Of a stretch of 64,000 nt of DNA, positions 26,824 through 36,556 are shown one piece after another; the first letter of the stretch is position 1, and each line of letters begins with the position of its first letter. The stretch is from contig NZ_AOLK01000022.1 in assembly GCF_000336755.1 (NCBI RefSeq), forward strand, positions 258,748 to 322,747, read 5' to 3'. The notes beneath the pieces are model-generated. The model was not told the DNA's origin. It saw only the letters and a program-made list of their open reading frames with translations, and ran no database searches. Made by a program: the position numbers and the translations under genes. Source of the stretch: Haloferax elongans ATCC BAA-1513 (lineage in GTDB: Archaea; Halobacteriota; Halobacteria; Halobacteriales; Haloferacaceae).

Positions 26824-29800
26824 TTACTGGCCCCAGTTGGCGACGACGCGCGGACGCTCGGAGACGGGGTGGACGTCGATATCTTCGTCGGCCGAGGCGC
26901 GCGCTTCGAGCGCGGCTTTCGCCGAGGCGAGCGTCGAGAAGTAGCTCACGTCTTCTTCGACGCAGTCGATGAGCAGTTCGCGGTTCCGCGAGACGACGAA
27001 GTCGATTTCGCCCTCACGGAGCGTGGTGAGCATGGCGTCACCCTCGAAGTCGTCGGGCGTGACAACATCGTAGAACTCGGCGAAGTCGTCGAGGAGCTCC
27101 TGTCCGGCCTCACTGTCGGCGTCCGGGAACTCGGAGTCCGAGAGGTCGATGAGAGCCGTTCCAGCGTCGGGAACGGCGTCGCCCGCGGCGGCCTGAGCCT
27201 TCTCGTAGGCCTTGCCGAACGTGGTCGCGGTGCCCATGACCTCACCCGTAGACTTCATCTCCGGGCCGAGGCGCGGGTCCGAACCCGGCAGGCGGTCGAA
27301 CGGAAGGACGACTTCCTTGACCGAGACCTGCTCGGGAATCTGCTCGGCTGCGTCAAGTTCGTCCAGCGTCTGGCCCGCCATGACCTTCGCGGCGAGTTTG
27401 GCAATCGGAACGCCGGTCGCCTTCGAGACGAACGGGACGGTACGCGAGGAACGCGGGTTGGCTTCGAGGACATACACGTCGTTCGAGCCGTCTTCGTTCT
27501 CCTTGACAGCCAGTTGGACGTTCATCAGGCCGACCGTGTCGAGTGCCGTGGCGATGTCCTCTGTGACTTCGCGGACGCGTGTCAGCGTCTCTTCGTCGAG
27601 CGAGCGCGGCGGAATCATACACGCGGAGTCGCCGGAGTGGACGCCAGCGGCCTCGACGTGTTCCATCACACCACCGATGAGGACGTTCTCGCCGTCGGAG
27701 ACAGCGTCCACGTCGAGTTCGACGCCGTCGGCGAGGAACTCGTCGATGAGGATTGGCTTGTCGGGCGAGACGCGAACTGCTTCCTCGATGTACTCACAGA
27801 GTTCGTCGTCGGAGTGGACCACGTCCATCGCACGGCCACCGAGGACGTACGACGGGCGGACGAGGACGGGGTAGCCGATGTCGTTGGCGAGTTCGAGCGC
27901 CTCTTTTTCGCTCGTCGCAGAGCCACCTTCTGGCTGGAGGATGCCGAGGTCGTCCATCAGGCGGTTGAAGCGGTCGCGGTCCTCGGCGAGGTCCATCGCG
28001 TCGACGGTGGTGCCGAGCACCTCGCAGTCGAGTCCGCGGCGCTGCAGTTCGGACTCGAGCGGGTGGCCGATGTTGACCGAAGTCTGGCCGCCGAACTGGA
28101 CCATGACGCCGTCGGCGTCGATGGCCTCGATGACGTCCGCGACTTCCTCGGCCGTGATGGGTTCGAAGAACAGGCCGTCGGAGGTGTCGTAGTCGGTCGA
28201 GACCGTCTCGGGGTTGTTGTTGACGACGTGCGCGTCGATGCCCATATCGCGGAGCGCCTGCACCGCGTGGACCGAACAGTAGTCGAACTCGACACCCTGT
28301 CCGATGCGAATCGGGCCGCCGCCGACCACGACGATACTTTCGAGGTCGCGGTCGACCTGCAGTTCTTCGCCAGCGGCCGCGCCCTTGAGCGGGCCACTGA
28401 AGAACTCCGGCTTGCGCGAGGAGTAGTAGTACGGCGTCTGTGCGGCGAACTCGCCAGCACAGGTGTCGACCTGTTTGTACGAGCGGCCGGGGACTTCCTG
28501 TTCGACTTCGTCGACGGTCGCGCCGGTCGTCGCTGCGATGCTGGCGTTCGTGTGGCCGACGGTCGCCGCTTCGGTGAAGTCACCTTCGGCGGCCGCTTCG
28601 ACCGCTTCGACGACGCGGCTGAAGCGCTCGACGTACCACTCTTTCATGCCGGTCATCTCGACGACGTCCTCGACCGTGTAACCGCGCTCGAACGCCTCGA
28701 AGATGGCGTAGGGGCGGTCGGGCGAGGGCTGTTCGAGGAACTCGGCTTCGAGTTCGTCGTCCGGGATTTCATCCCAGTCGGGAGCGGGTTCGTACTCGGT
28801 GGAGCGAAGCGCCTTGAGGAACGACTCCTCGAAGGTCCGGCCGATTGCCATCGCCTCGCCCGTGGACTTCATCGCCGTCGAGAGCGTGAAGTCCACGTCG
28901 CCGAACTTGTCCTTGGGCCACCGCGGAATCTTCGTCACCACGTAGTCGATTGCGGGTTCGAACGCGGCGGTGGTCTCGCCGGTAATCTCGTTGGTAATCT
29001 CGTGGAGGCGCTTGCCGAGTGCGACCTTCGCGGTCACGCGGGCGATTGGGTAGCCAGTCGCCTTCGAGGCGAGCGCGGAAGACCGGGAGACACGTGGGTT
29101 CACTTCGACGACGCGGTACTCGCCGCCGGGCGTGCCGTCGTCGTGCCACGCGAACTGGATGTTACAGCCACCCTGAATCCCGAGTTCGCGAATGACTTCG
29201 AGCGCGGCGTCGCGCATCTCCTGGTGCCCCTCGTCGGGGATGACCTGCGACGGCGTGACGACCATCGACTCGCCGGTGTGGATACCCATCGGGTCGATGT
29301 TCTCCATGTTACAGATGATGATACAGGAGTCGTCGGCGTCGCGCATCACTTCGTATTCGAGTTCGACCCATCCGGAGATGGATTCGGTGATGAGCACCTC
29401 GCTGTTGCGCGAGAGGCGCAGTCCCTTGCGGACGCGGGCGACGAGTTCGTCCATCTCGTGGACGACGCCGGACCCGGAGCCGCCGAGCGTGTAGGTCGTG
29501 CGGGCGATGACGGGGAGGCCGCCGACTTCGTCGACGGCGTCCTCGACGCGCACTTCGAGGTCCTCTTCGGTGATGTTCGAGACCTTCTCGCCGTCTTCCA
29601 GCGAGATGGTGGTCGAACGTGGAACGGGCTGTCCGATTTTCTCCATCCGCTGGCGGAACAGGTCGCGGTCCTCGGTCGCGTAAATCGTGTCCAGCGGCGT
29701 CCCCATGATGTCGACATCGAACTCGTCGAGGACGCCTTCCTCAGCCAACTCTGCGGTGACGTTCAGACCCGTCTGACCGCCCAGCCCGGCGATGACGCCG

Positions 29801-30078
29801 TCGGGGCGTTCGTTCCGAATAATCTCGGCGATGGCGTCGGTCGTGATAGGCTCGATGTAGACCTTGTCGGCCATCTCCGGGTCCGTCATAATCGTCGCCG
29901 GGTTGGAGTTGACGAGGACAACTCGTGCACCCTCTTCCTGAAGCGCGCGGCAAGCCTGCGCGCCGGAATAGTCGAATTCCGCCGCCTGTCCAATCTGGAT
30001 TGGGCCACTTCCGATGAGCAGAATCGTCCGGTCCTCGGTTCCTGTCTGAGTCCCGGCCGGGGTGTCCTCGTCAGTCAT
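26824..30078 (-). CDS. carB: Carbamoyl-phosphate synthase large subunit
   Basis: A full-length 1084-residue CarB that makes carbamoyl phosphate from ammonia (supplied by CarA), bicarbonate and two ATP, feeding arginine and pyrimidine synthesis. Both ATP-grasp halves are present. The first starts 'ILLIGSGPIQIGQAAEFDYSGAQA' and the second 'VVVGGGPIRIGQGVEFDYCSVHA'. 'EVNPRVSRSSALASKATGYP' and 'EANPRSSRTVPFVSKATGVP' mark the active sites. The C-terminal allosteric domain (about 940-1084) ends 'ERPRVVANWGQ'. carA is not in the window, so it is encoded elsewhere. Confidence 0.96.
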   Translation of the reverse strand: MTDEDTPAGTQTGTEDRTILLIGSGPIQIGQAAEFDYSGAQACRALQEEGARVVLVNSNPATIMTDPEMADKVYIEPITTDAIAEIIRNERPDGVIAGLGGQTGLNVTAELAEEGVLDEFDVDIMGTPLDTIYATEDRDLFRQRMEKIGQPVPRSTTISLEDGEKVSNITEEDLEVRVEDAVDEVGGLPVIARTTYTLGGSGSGVVHEMDELVARVRKGLRLSRNSEVLITESISGWVELEYEVMRDADDSCIIICNMENIDPMGIHTGESMVVTPSQVIPDEGHQEMRDAALEVIRELGIQGGCNIQFAWHDDGTPGGEYRVVEVNPRVSRSSALASKATGYPIARVTAKVALGKRLHEITNEITGETTAAFEPAIDYVVTKIPRWPKDKFGDVDFTLSTAMKSTGEAMAIGRTFEESFLKALRSTEYEPAPDWDEIPDDELEAEFLEQPSPDRPYAIFEAFERGYTVEDVVEMTGMKEWYVERFSRVVEAVEAAAEGDFTEAATVGHTNASIAATTGATVDEVEQEVPGRSYKQVDTCAGEFAAQTPYYYSSRKPEFFSGPLKGAAAGEELQVDRDLESIVVVGGGPIRIGQGVEFDYCSVHAVQALRDMGIDAHVVNNNPETVSTDYDTSDGLFFEPITAEEVADVIEAIDADGVMVQFGGQTSVNIGHPLESELQRRGLDCEVLGTTVDAMDLAEDRDRFNRLMDDLGILQPEGGSATSEKEALELANDIGYPVLVRPSYVLGGRAMDVVHSDDELCEYIEEAVRVSPDKPILIDEFLADGVELDVDAVSDGENVLIGGVMEHVEAAGVHSGDSACMIPPRSLDEETLTRVREVTEDIATALDTVGLMNVQLAVKENEDGSNDVYVLEANPRSSRTVPFVSKATGVPIAKLAAKVMAGQTLDELDAAEQIPEQVSVKEVVLPFDRLPGSDPRLGPEMKSTGEVMGTATTFGKAYEKAQAAAGDAVPDAGTALIDLSDSEFPDADSEAGQELLDDFAEFYDVVTPDDFEGDAMLTTLREGEIDFVVSRNRELLIDCVEEDVSYFSTLASAKAALEARASADEDIDVHPVSERPRVVANWGQ

Positions 30079-30222
30079 CGTCGCAATCCAATCCGCACAT
30101 CGTAATAAGTCCGGCGAAAAATTACGAGGTCCGAAACTCGATTGCGAATTTCGAAAATCACACCGAGCGCCGACAGACCGCCCGGGGAAGGCTTTTGAGG
30201 AGGTTGTGAGAACACGCTACGC

Positions 30223-31245
30223 ATGCCTAACGTGTTCACGACTCCCCCGCCGCTCGAACCGGGGAGTCGAATCGCCGTTGCCGCCCCCTCACGTCCAATC
30301 GACGAGTCCATGCTGGACCGCGCGTGCGACCGGTTGCGGGAGACGTTCGACCTCGAACCAGTCGTCTTCGAGTCGGCACACAAAGACTGGGAGTGGCTTC
30401 GAGACAATCCGCAGGCGCGCGCGGAAGAAATCATGAACGCGTTCGAGGACCCCACGATTCGGGGTATTATCGCAGTCACCGGCGGCGACGACCAGATTCG
30501 ACTGCTGAAGCACCTCGACCCGGACCGACTGACCGCGTCGCCGACACGGTTCTACGGCTACAGCGACAACGACAACCTTCGGCTGTTCCTTTGGAACCAC
30601 GGTATCGTGAGCTACGGTGCGACGCTTCACCCGACGCTTACCGTCGACCCGGCGATTCACCCCTACCTCGAACGCTACCTCCGGCGCGCGTTCTTCCAGT
30701 CGTCTCTCGGCGTCGTCGAACCGGCTCCCGAGTGGACCGACGAGTGGTTCGACTTCGACTCTGGAGAGTCGCGTGAGTGGCACGAAAACTCCGGCCGGAC
30801 GTGGCACGGTGAAAACCGCGTGACAGGCCGCCTCTGGGGCGGGTCGTTCGCCATCGTCAAGTGGCACCTCCAGACGAATCGCTACCTTCCGAACCCCACG
30901 GACCTCGACGGGACGGTTCTCGCGCTCGAAACGTCCGAGGACGTGCCCCTTCCCCGCGAGGTTCGGTACACCCTGCGAACCATGGGTGAACGCGGCCTTC
31001 TCGAACGGTTCGACGGCGTGATGATGGGCAGACCGCGGACGTTCTCACCTGACTTAGAGTGGGAGCCACCGGAAGACTACGGCGAGCAACTCCGAGAGGA
31101 GGTCCTGTCTGTCCTCGACGAGTACAACCCTGACGCGACCGCCGTCTTCGACGTCGAGTTCGGGCACGCCGACCCGAACGTCCCGCTTCCACTCGGCGCG
31201 AAGGCGACGCTCGACCCCACTGTCGGGCGAGTTCGGTTCGAGTAG
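30223..31245 (+). CDS. S66 family peptidase (LdcA/MccF-like)
   Basis: A 340-residue S66 serine peptidase. The nucleophile Ser lies in 'RFYGYSDNDNLRLFLWNHG', the Glu region in 'GRLWGGSFAIVKWHL...LALETSEDV', and the His in 'DVEFGHADPNVPLPLGAKATLDP'. Bacterial relatives cleave L,D-peptidoglycan peptides or microcin C conjugates. Haloarchaea have no peptidoglycan, so a detoxification (MccF-like) or other amide/ester-cleaving role is more likely. It is divergent from carB. Confidence 0.87.
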   Translation: MPNVFTTPPPLEPGSRIAVAAPSRPIDESMLDRACDRLRETFDLEPVVFESAHKDWEWLRDNPQARAEEIMNAFEDPTIRGIIAVTGGDDQIRLLKHLDPDRLTASPTRFYGYSDNDNLRLFLWNHGIVSYGATLHPTLTVDPAIHPYLERYLRRAFFQSSLGVVEPAPEWTDEWFDFDSGESREWHENSGRTWHGENRVTGRLWGGSFAIVKWHLQTNRYLPNPTDLDGTVLALETSEDVPLPREVRYTLRTMGERGLLERFDGVMMGRPRTFSPDLEWEPPEDYGEQLREEVLSVLDEYNPDATAVFDVEFGHADPNVPLPLGAKATLDPTVGRVRFE

Positions 31246-31341
31246 CCGTCACCGTTGTCGTCTCGTTTTCGGCGCGCTCTGCTGCCAGCGTTCTACTAGG
31301 CGTAAAAGCGTGAGCACGGCGTGTCATCAGCGTGCCATCAG

Positions 31342-31368
31342 AAAATCTATTACTTAGTGATATCACTA
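31342..31368 (+). promoter_or_regulatory. thiC promoter with perfect palindrome
   Basis: The perfect palindrome TAGTGATATCACTA (14 bases) at 31355-31368 lies 7-20 bases before the thiC ATG (31375). An AT-rich AAATCTAT box at about 31344-31351 is at leaderless distance from the ATG. A protein bound at the palindrome would block initiation. Thiamine-dependent control by a ThiN-type archaeal regulator (ThiR) is a reasonable guess, not shown by the sequence. No TPP riboswitch hairpin is evident. Confidence 0.55.
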
Positions 31369-31374
31369 GGTCAT

Positions 31375-32823
31375 ATGGCGCAGACACAGCTCCAACACGC
31401 ACGCGAGGGTACCATTACCCCGGCGATGGAACGAATCGCCGACCGCGAGAATCGAACACCGGAGTTCGTTCGCGAGCAGGTTGCATCCGGGCAGGCAGTC
31501 ATCCCGAGTAACCACAACCACGAGTCGCTGGACCCGATGATTATCGGCCGAGAGTTCTCCACGAAGGTCAACGCGAACATCGGGAACAGCGAAGAGACGA
31601 GTGATTTGAAAGGCGAACTCGAAAAACTCCACACGGCAGTCCACTACGGCGCTGACACGGTGATGGACCTCTCGACCGGGACGAACCTCGACGAGATTCG
31701 CGAGGCGAACGTGGCTCACTCGCCCGTGCCCGTCGGAACGGTCCCGATTTACGAGGCAGTCAAGCAAGCAGAGAGTCCGGAAGACATCACCCGCGACCTC
31801 CTCGTGGACGTCATCGAGAAGCAGGCCGAGCAGGGCGTCGATTACATGACGATTCACGCTGGCGTGCTGATGGAACACCTACCGCTCACAGACGGCCGAA
31901 AGACGGGCATCGTCTCACGCGGGGGGTCGATTCTCGCCCAGTGGATGGAAGAAAACAGCATGCAGAACCCACTGTACGTGGCGTTCGAGGAACTCTGTGA
32001 GATATTCGCCGAGCACGACGTGACCTTCTCGCTCGGCGACGGTCTCCGGCCCGGATGTGTCGCCGACGCGGGCGACGAAGCGCAGTACGCCGAACTGGAG
32101 ACACTTGGCGAACTCACTCGCACTGCGTGGGACCACGGCGTACAGGTCATGGTCGAAGGCCCCGGCCACGTCCCGATGGACCAGGTCGCGGAGAACGTCG
32201 AGAAACAGCAGGAAGTCTGTGACGGTGCGCCCTTCTACGTCCTCGGCCCGCTCGTCACCGACGTCGCGCCCGGCTACGACCACATCACGAGCGCCATCGG
32301 CGCGACCGAGGCGGGACGCGCCGGTGCCGCGATGCTGTGTTACGTCACGCCGAAAGAACACCTCGGGCTACCCGAGAAGGAAGACGTTCGAGAAGGGTTG
32401 GCCGCGTATCGAATCGCCGCCCACGCCGCCGACGTTGCGAACGACCTGCCCGGCGCGCGCGACTGGGACGACGCGCTCTCGGAAGCGCGCTATCAGTTCG
32501 ACTGGCGGCGACAGTTCGACCTCGCGCTCGACCCCGAGCGCGCCCAGAGTTATCACGACCAGACGCTCCCCGGCGACAACTACAAAGAAGCGCGCTTCTG
32601 CTCGATGTGCGGCGTCGAGTTCTGTTCGATGCGAATCGACCAGGACGCGCGCGACGCGGACGGCGAGATGACTGCCATCGAAGACGAGACCGACCTGAGC
32701 GAGTCGCTCGCGGCGGAGACGAACCTCCCGCCGGTCGGCACGCACGACACGAGTCGCGTCCCCGAGAAAATCGAAATCGACGGCGTCACCTTCACGCCGG
32801 AGTCGTCACACGCGGACGACTAA
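31375..32823 (+). CDS. thiC: Phosphomethylpyrimidine synthase ThiC
   Basis: A 482-residue ThiC, a radical SAM enzyme that rearranges aminoimidazole ribotide into the thiamine pyrimidine (HMP-P). The 4Fe-4S motif CSMCGVEFC (Cys-x2-Cys-x4-Cys) is near the C-terminus, and the barrel motifs '[19 protein letters not shown]', '[11 protein letters not shown]' and '[16 protein letters not shown]' are all present. Start is the ATG at 31375, directly after the palindromic candidate operator. It stands alone; thiE and thiD lie elsewhere. Confidence 0.96.
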   Translation: MAQTQLQHAREGTITPAMERIADRENRTPEFVREQVASGQAVIPSNHNHESLDPMIIGREFSTKVNANIGNSEETSDLKGELEKLHTAVHYGADTVMDLSTGTNLDEIREANVAHSPVPVGTVPIYEAVKQAESPEDITRDLLVDVIEKQAEQGVDYMTIHAGVLMEHLPLTDGRKTGIVSRGGSILAQWMEENSMQNPLYVAFEELCEIFAEHDVTFSLGDGLRPGCVADAGDEAQYAELETLGELTRTAWDHGVQVMVEGPGHVPMDQVAENVEKQQEVCDGAPFYVLGPLVTDVAPGYDHITSAIGATEAGRAGAAMLCYVTPKEHLGLPEKEDVREGLAAYRIAAHAADVANDLPGARDWDDALSEARYQFDWRRQFDLALDPERAQSYHDQTLPGDNYKEARFCSMCGVEFCSMRIDQDARDADGEMTAIEDETDLSESLAAETNLPPVGTHDTSRVPEKIEIDGVTFTPESSHADD

Positions 32824-32851
32824 GCCGGCACTCCCTGCTGGCGGTTCGTCG

Positions 32852-33382
32852 TTAGGCGTACGGCCCGGGGTCAAGGTCGCGCTGGGCGCGGTACTGCTCG
32901 ACGAACTCGCTCACGTCGAACTGGAGCATCTTCTCTTCGAACTCGGTGATTGCGCCGTCGTCGGACGCGTGGCTCACGGCGTGTTCCATGAGTTCGACGA
33001 CCAGTTCGACGATAATCTCGTGGAGTCGGCGAGAGTCGAAGTCAGTCACCCAGACGATGCCGGCCCCGACTTCGCCGTCGTCAGACACGTCCTCGGAGAC
33101 GACCGCCTTGGGGAACTCTTCGAGGACGATGCCCATGAGGTGGGCCGTGCCGAACTCCGGCATGTCCTCGCTCGTCGTTTCGATGGTCCCTTGCAGCACC
33201 TCGACGAGGAATTCGGGGAGGAATCGGTCGGCAGGGTGGACGTCCATGACGACGGCGTGGGCGTCGCCACAGGGACAGTCGAACTCTCGCTTCCCGAGGT
33301 CGAGTTCACGGACGCGTTTCTGTTCGCCGCAGGGGAGGTCGAGGACCGCCCCGCGTCCGCCGGGGACGCGCGGTTCAGACAT
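32852..33382 (-). CDS. DUF5815-like haloarchaeal protein with CxC
   Basis: A 176-residue acidic protein with Cys residues in 'PCGEQKRVRELDL' and 'FDCPCGDAHAV', a possible zinc-binding ribbon of three to four Cys. It is otherwise alpha/beta and ends 'EQYRAQRDLDPGPYA'. It resembles the DUF5815 family of haloarchaea; I am moderately sure of this. Function is unknown. It is convergent with thiC, 28 bases from its stop. Confidence 0.6.
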   Translation of the reverse strand: MSEPRVPGGRGAVLDLPCGEQKRVRELDLGKREFDCPCGDAHAVVMDVHPADRFLPEFLVEVLQGTIETTSEDMPEFGTAHLMGIVLEEFPKAVVSEDVSDDGEVGAGIVWVTDFDSRRLHEIIVELVVELMEHAVSHASDDGAITEFEEKMLQFDVSEFVEQYRAQRDLDPGPYA

Positions 33383-33453
33383 ACCGAGGGATTACGGTCC
33401 TCGGTGTTTAAAAGTCGCGTTCTGGGGTGTTACCCCGTGGAGAAGAAGTGTGG

Positions 33454-33705
33454 TCAGCGACGGCCCGAAACGAAGAGGATGGGGCCGACGATGAGCAGCG
33501 CGATGCCCAGGAACAGGTAGTGGGGCTTTGCGATTGCCACCGGGGTCAACAGGAAGATGAGCCCGAAGACGATGGTGTTGATGCCGAGGATACGCCGGGA
33601 CTTCAGCGGCAGTGCCCCTACGGTTGACAGGATGAACACGAGCAGCAGCGCCTGCCCAATGTTGTAATTGAGCAGAAAGCTGTCGATGAGCTGAAGGGGA
33701 AGCAT
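33454..33705 (-). CDS. Small multi-TM membrane protein, unknown function
   Basis: An 83-residue protein with three to four hydrophobic segments (about 5-28, 44-58 and 63-78) and a short basic tail (SGRR). No charged domain is present. No family is recognised. It is preceded by a spacer containing a CCATATGG palindrome and a C-rich run. Confidence 0.55.
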   Translation of the reverse strand: MLPLQLIDSFLLNYNIGQALLLVFILSTVGALPLKSRRILGINTIVFGLIFLLTPVAIAKPHYLFLGIALLIVGPILFVSGRR

Positions 33706-33813
33706 TCTTGTTTTCTCGGTCGGTTCGATTCGACTATCAAAGTTCCGTTATTGCCGTTCCGTTTGGGACCTACAGCCCCCCATATGGTGGTGGGGTGTCG
33801 CCTCTAGGTGCGC

Positions 33814-34044
33814 TCAGTGCTGCTGGTCGTCCGGCCCATTAATTTCGAGCGGGCGAATCCACCCGTACCAGACGACCAAAACCATCCCAGCGTAGCCGAG
33901 GACGAACACGACCATCCCGAGGTCGTTGTATCCCGCTTCTCCGAGCAGTCGGCGCAAGACGCCCGGAACGACGATGCCGGCCGTCACGACCGCGATGAGG
34001 AGGAGTCGGCCACGGGTGAACCACGACCCCTGTGTCTCGTTCAT
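33814..34044 (-). CDS. Small two-TM membrane protein, unknown function
   Basis: A 76-residue protein from Met 34044 (MNETQGSWFTRGR), with hydrophobic segments at about 14-28 and 42-60 and an acidic tail (NGPDDQQH). The start at the second in-frame Met is preferred; twelve codons upstream are open but would encode a basic extension. No family is recognised. It is divergent from the Eis-like acetyltransferase gene. Confidence 0.55.
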   Translation of the reverse strand: MNETQGSWFTRGRLLLIAVVTAGIVVPGVLRRLLGEAGYNDLGMVVFVLGYAGMVLVVWYGWIRPLEINGPDDQQH

Positions 34045-34185
34045 GTCTTCGCGTCGGGGGCGCGACGACGTGAATGGCACGGTTCGTCCGACAGCACGGT
34101 GCGTGCGCCGAAATCACCCGACTGCAGCACGAAAATCCGAGACCCCTCACCCAAAACATATATTCACCGCCGACGCAGCGGTGCC

Positions 34186-35421
34186 ATGCATCTTCGTCCC
34201 CTTCCCGAGGAGCACCTAGAGACGTACGACGAGTTCCTCTACTACTCCTTCCGGGCCGAAGACGGCCCCGACTGGGACGACGAGAACCCACCCGACCCAG
34301 ACATTTACAACCCTCGCGGCTTCTACGACGCCCCTCCCGACATTGCCGAAGAGGACCTTTCTGCCTCGGACCTCGTGACCGTCTGCGCCTTCTACGACTT
34401 CACGGCGCGTGTCCGCGGCGAGTGGCACCCGCTTCCGGGCATCTCCGCGGTCGCGTCCCCACCGGAAACCCGCCGTCAGGGGCACGTGTCCGCGATGCTC
34501 GACGAACTGCTCGTGGAGTTCCGCGAGTCCGGTCGGTATCTCTCCGCGCTTTGGCCCTTCGAGTACGAGTTCTACCGACGACTCGGCTGGGAACGGACCA
34601 ACAACTACGCGAAGACGACCGTCCCCGTGGACGAACTCGATGCTGTCGCCCCCCGAGCAAGCGGCCAGTTCGTCCGCTTCGAGACCGACGACTGGGCGCG
34701 ACTCGACAGGGTCTACGCCGAGGCGTCGCCCGAAGACCTTGCACTCGACCGGACCGAAGGGTGGTGGCGGCACCGCGTCTTCCGCGGCTGGCAGAAAGAC
34801 CCGTACGTCTACGGGTGGGAACGCGACGGCGACCTCCGAGGGTACCTCATCTACCGAATCGACGGGAGTTCCGGGGACCGGACGATGAAAATCGAGGAAC
34901 TCGCCGCCGTCGATGCGGAAGCGCGGGGGCACCTCCTGCGGTTCGTCCGTGACCACGACTCGCAGATAGCGACCGTGACCATTCGGCGCGAACACGAATC
35001 GACGCGCCTCATCGACGACCTGACCGACCCGCGCGCTGCGACAGTCGAGATACAACCCGGCCCGATGGTCCGCATCGTCGATGTCGAAGCCGCGCTCGAA
35101 GCCGTATCGCTCCCCTCCGATGCAGCAGGCGAGTTCGTCCTCGACGTGTCTGACGACCACTGCCCGTGGAACGACGGCACCTTCCACGTCGTCGTCGCGG
35201 ACGGGGAGGCGCGGGTCGAATCAGTGGAGATTACCACCAATAGCCACACCGACGCCGACGCGACGACCGATATCGGCGCGCTCTCACAACTGCTCGTCGG
35301 TGCCCGGTCGGTCGACGAGTTGGTCCGAACCGACTCGCTCTCGGTTCGGGACGATGCGACTCGGGACGTGCTCACGGCGACGTTCACAGAGCGAGACTGC
35401 TACCTCCGCGAGTTTTTCTGA
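34186..35421 (+). CDS. Eis-like GNAT N-acetyltransferase
   Basis: A 411-residue protein with the arrangement of Eis-type enhanced-intracellular-survival acetyltransferases. The N-terminal GNAT domain has the acetyl-CoA motif in 'AVASPPETRRQGHVSAMLDELL' and 'LWPFEYEFYRRLGWERTNNYAKTTVPV'. A second GNAT-like domain and a C-terminal sterol-carrier-like region (about 300-411) ending in a hydrophobic tail (CYLREFF) follow. Such enzymes acetylate amines, including aminoglycosides in bacteria. A CATATAT box at -29 to -23 supports the ATG at 34186. The substrate is unknown. Confidence 0.85.
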   Translation: MHLRPLPEEHLETYDEFLYYSFRAEDGPDWDDENPPDPDIYNPRGFYDAPPDIAEEDLSASDLVTVCAFYDFTARVRGEWHPLPGISAVASPPETRRQGHVSAMLDELLVEFRESGRYLSALWPFEYEFYRRLGWERTNNYAKTTVPVDELDAVAPRASGQFVRFETDDWARLDRVYAEASPEDLALDRTEGWWRHRVFRGWQKDPYVYGWERDGDLRGYLIYRIDGSSGDRTMKIEELAAVDAEARGHLLRFVRDHDSQIATVTIRREHESTRLIDDLTDPRAATVEIQPGPMVRIVDVEAALEAVSLPSDAAGEFVLDVSDDHCPWNDGTFHVVVADGEARVESVEITTNSHTDADATTDIGALSQLLVGARSVDELVRTDSLSVRDDATRDVLTATFTERDCYLREFF

Positions 35422-35491
35422 AGTCGCGCGACCAAGTCGGGGCGTCGCTTCGGCTGCTCGTTCGGTACGCTTTTTTGTCGACAGGGTTCGA

Positions 35492-36523
35492 ATGGTCGCC
35501 GTGACATCACTTCCGGTCCTCGTCGTGTTCGCCGTCGTCGGGTCCGCCCTCGCGTGGAAGGGTGGCGACCTACTCGTCAGGGCGTCTGACCGTCTCGGCG
35601 CGTACTATGGCCTCCCGGCTATCGTTCAGGGCGCAGTCATCGCCGCCGTCGGGTCGAGCTTTCCCGAACTGTCGAGCATCATCATCGCGACGCTCCGGTA
35701 CGGCGCATTCGACATCGGTATCGGCGCTATCGTCGGCTCGGCGGTCTTCAACATCCTCGTGATTCCGGCGGTGTCGGCGCTGGCGGGAGAGAACCAACGG
35801 CTCGCGTCGAATCGAGACCTCGTGTACAAGGAAGCGCAGTTCTACCTGCTCGCGCTCGCCGTCCTCGTGTTGACGTTCTCGCTGGCGGTTATCTACCGTC
35901 CCACAAACGGCCCCGAGCAGTTGGACGGGGTCGTCACGCCCGCGCTCGCGACGATTCCGCTCGCGTTGTACGGCCTCTATCTCTTCATGCAGTACCACGA
36001 CACGCTGGACCACCGCGCAATATTGACGCAAGTCGTAAACGACATCGACCCGCTTCGGCAGTGGGTCGCACTCGTCGTCTCGCTGGTCGTGATTCTGGTC
36101 GGAGCCGAACTACTCGTGCGTGCGGCGGTCGGATTCGGCGAACTATTCGGCACCTCGACGTTCCTCTGGGGGCTGACCGTCGTCGCCGCCGGGACGAGCC
36201 TCCCCGACACGTTTGTCAGTGTCACGGCCGCCCGACAAGGCAACGCGACCATGAGTCTCGCGAACGTCTTCGGAAGCAACGTCTTCGCGCTCCTCGTTGC
36301 ACTCCCGGCGGGGATTTTCGTGGCAGGCGGTGCGGTCATTGCCTTCGAAGAAGTCGTGCCCATGATGGGCTTTCTGACCGGCGCGTCCATCGTCTTCTTC
36401 GCCGTCCTCCGAACCGAGATGGCGCTGACGCGCGGAGAGTCGTTCGTCCTACTCGGAACCTACGGCCTGTTTCTCGCGTGGCTGGTCGCGGAGAGCTTCG
36501 GGGTCATTCAGCTCCTCGGCTGA
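35492..36523 (+). CDS. Calcium/sodium antiporter, NCX (CaCA) family
   Basis: A 343-residue cation antiporter with ten hydrophobic segments in two homologous halves. The ion-binding alpha motifs are 'IVQGAVIAAVGSSFPELSSII' in the first half and 'LTVVAAGTSLPDTFVSVTAARQG' in the second, a G-(S/T)-S-x-P-(E/D) pair typical of NCX. The transported ion is probably Na+/Ca2+, but selectivity is not certain. It is 70 bases downstream of the acetyltransferase gene, after a TTTTTT run. Confidence 0.9.
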   Translation: MVAVTSLPVLVVFAVVGSALAWKGGDLLVRASDRLGAYYGLPAIVQGAVIAAVGSSFPELSSIIIATLRYGAFDIGIGAIVGSAVFNILVIPAVSALAGENQRLASNRDLVYKEAQFYLLALAVLVLTFSLAVIYRPTNGPEQLDGVVTPALATIPLALYGLYLFMQYHDTLDHRAILTQVVNDIDPLRQWVALVVSLVVILVGAELLVRAAVGFGELFGTSTFLWGLTVVAAGTSLPDTFVSVTAARQGNATMSLANVFGSNVFALLVALPAGIFVAGGAVIAFEEVVPMMGFLTGASIVFFAVLRTEMALTRGESFVLLGTYGLFLAWLVAESFGVIQLLG

Positions 36524-36556
36524 CCGGGAGCGCCCCTCAGAGAGCCTGTGACACCA

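Noticed and set aside
26869-30105. Very long open frame (1078 codons) on the plus strand opposite carB
   Set aside because: It mirrors carB exactly, has no family motif and results from the high-GC codon pattern, which removes stops on the opposite strand.
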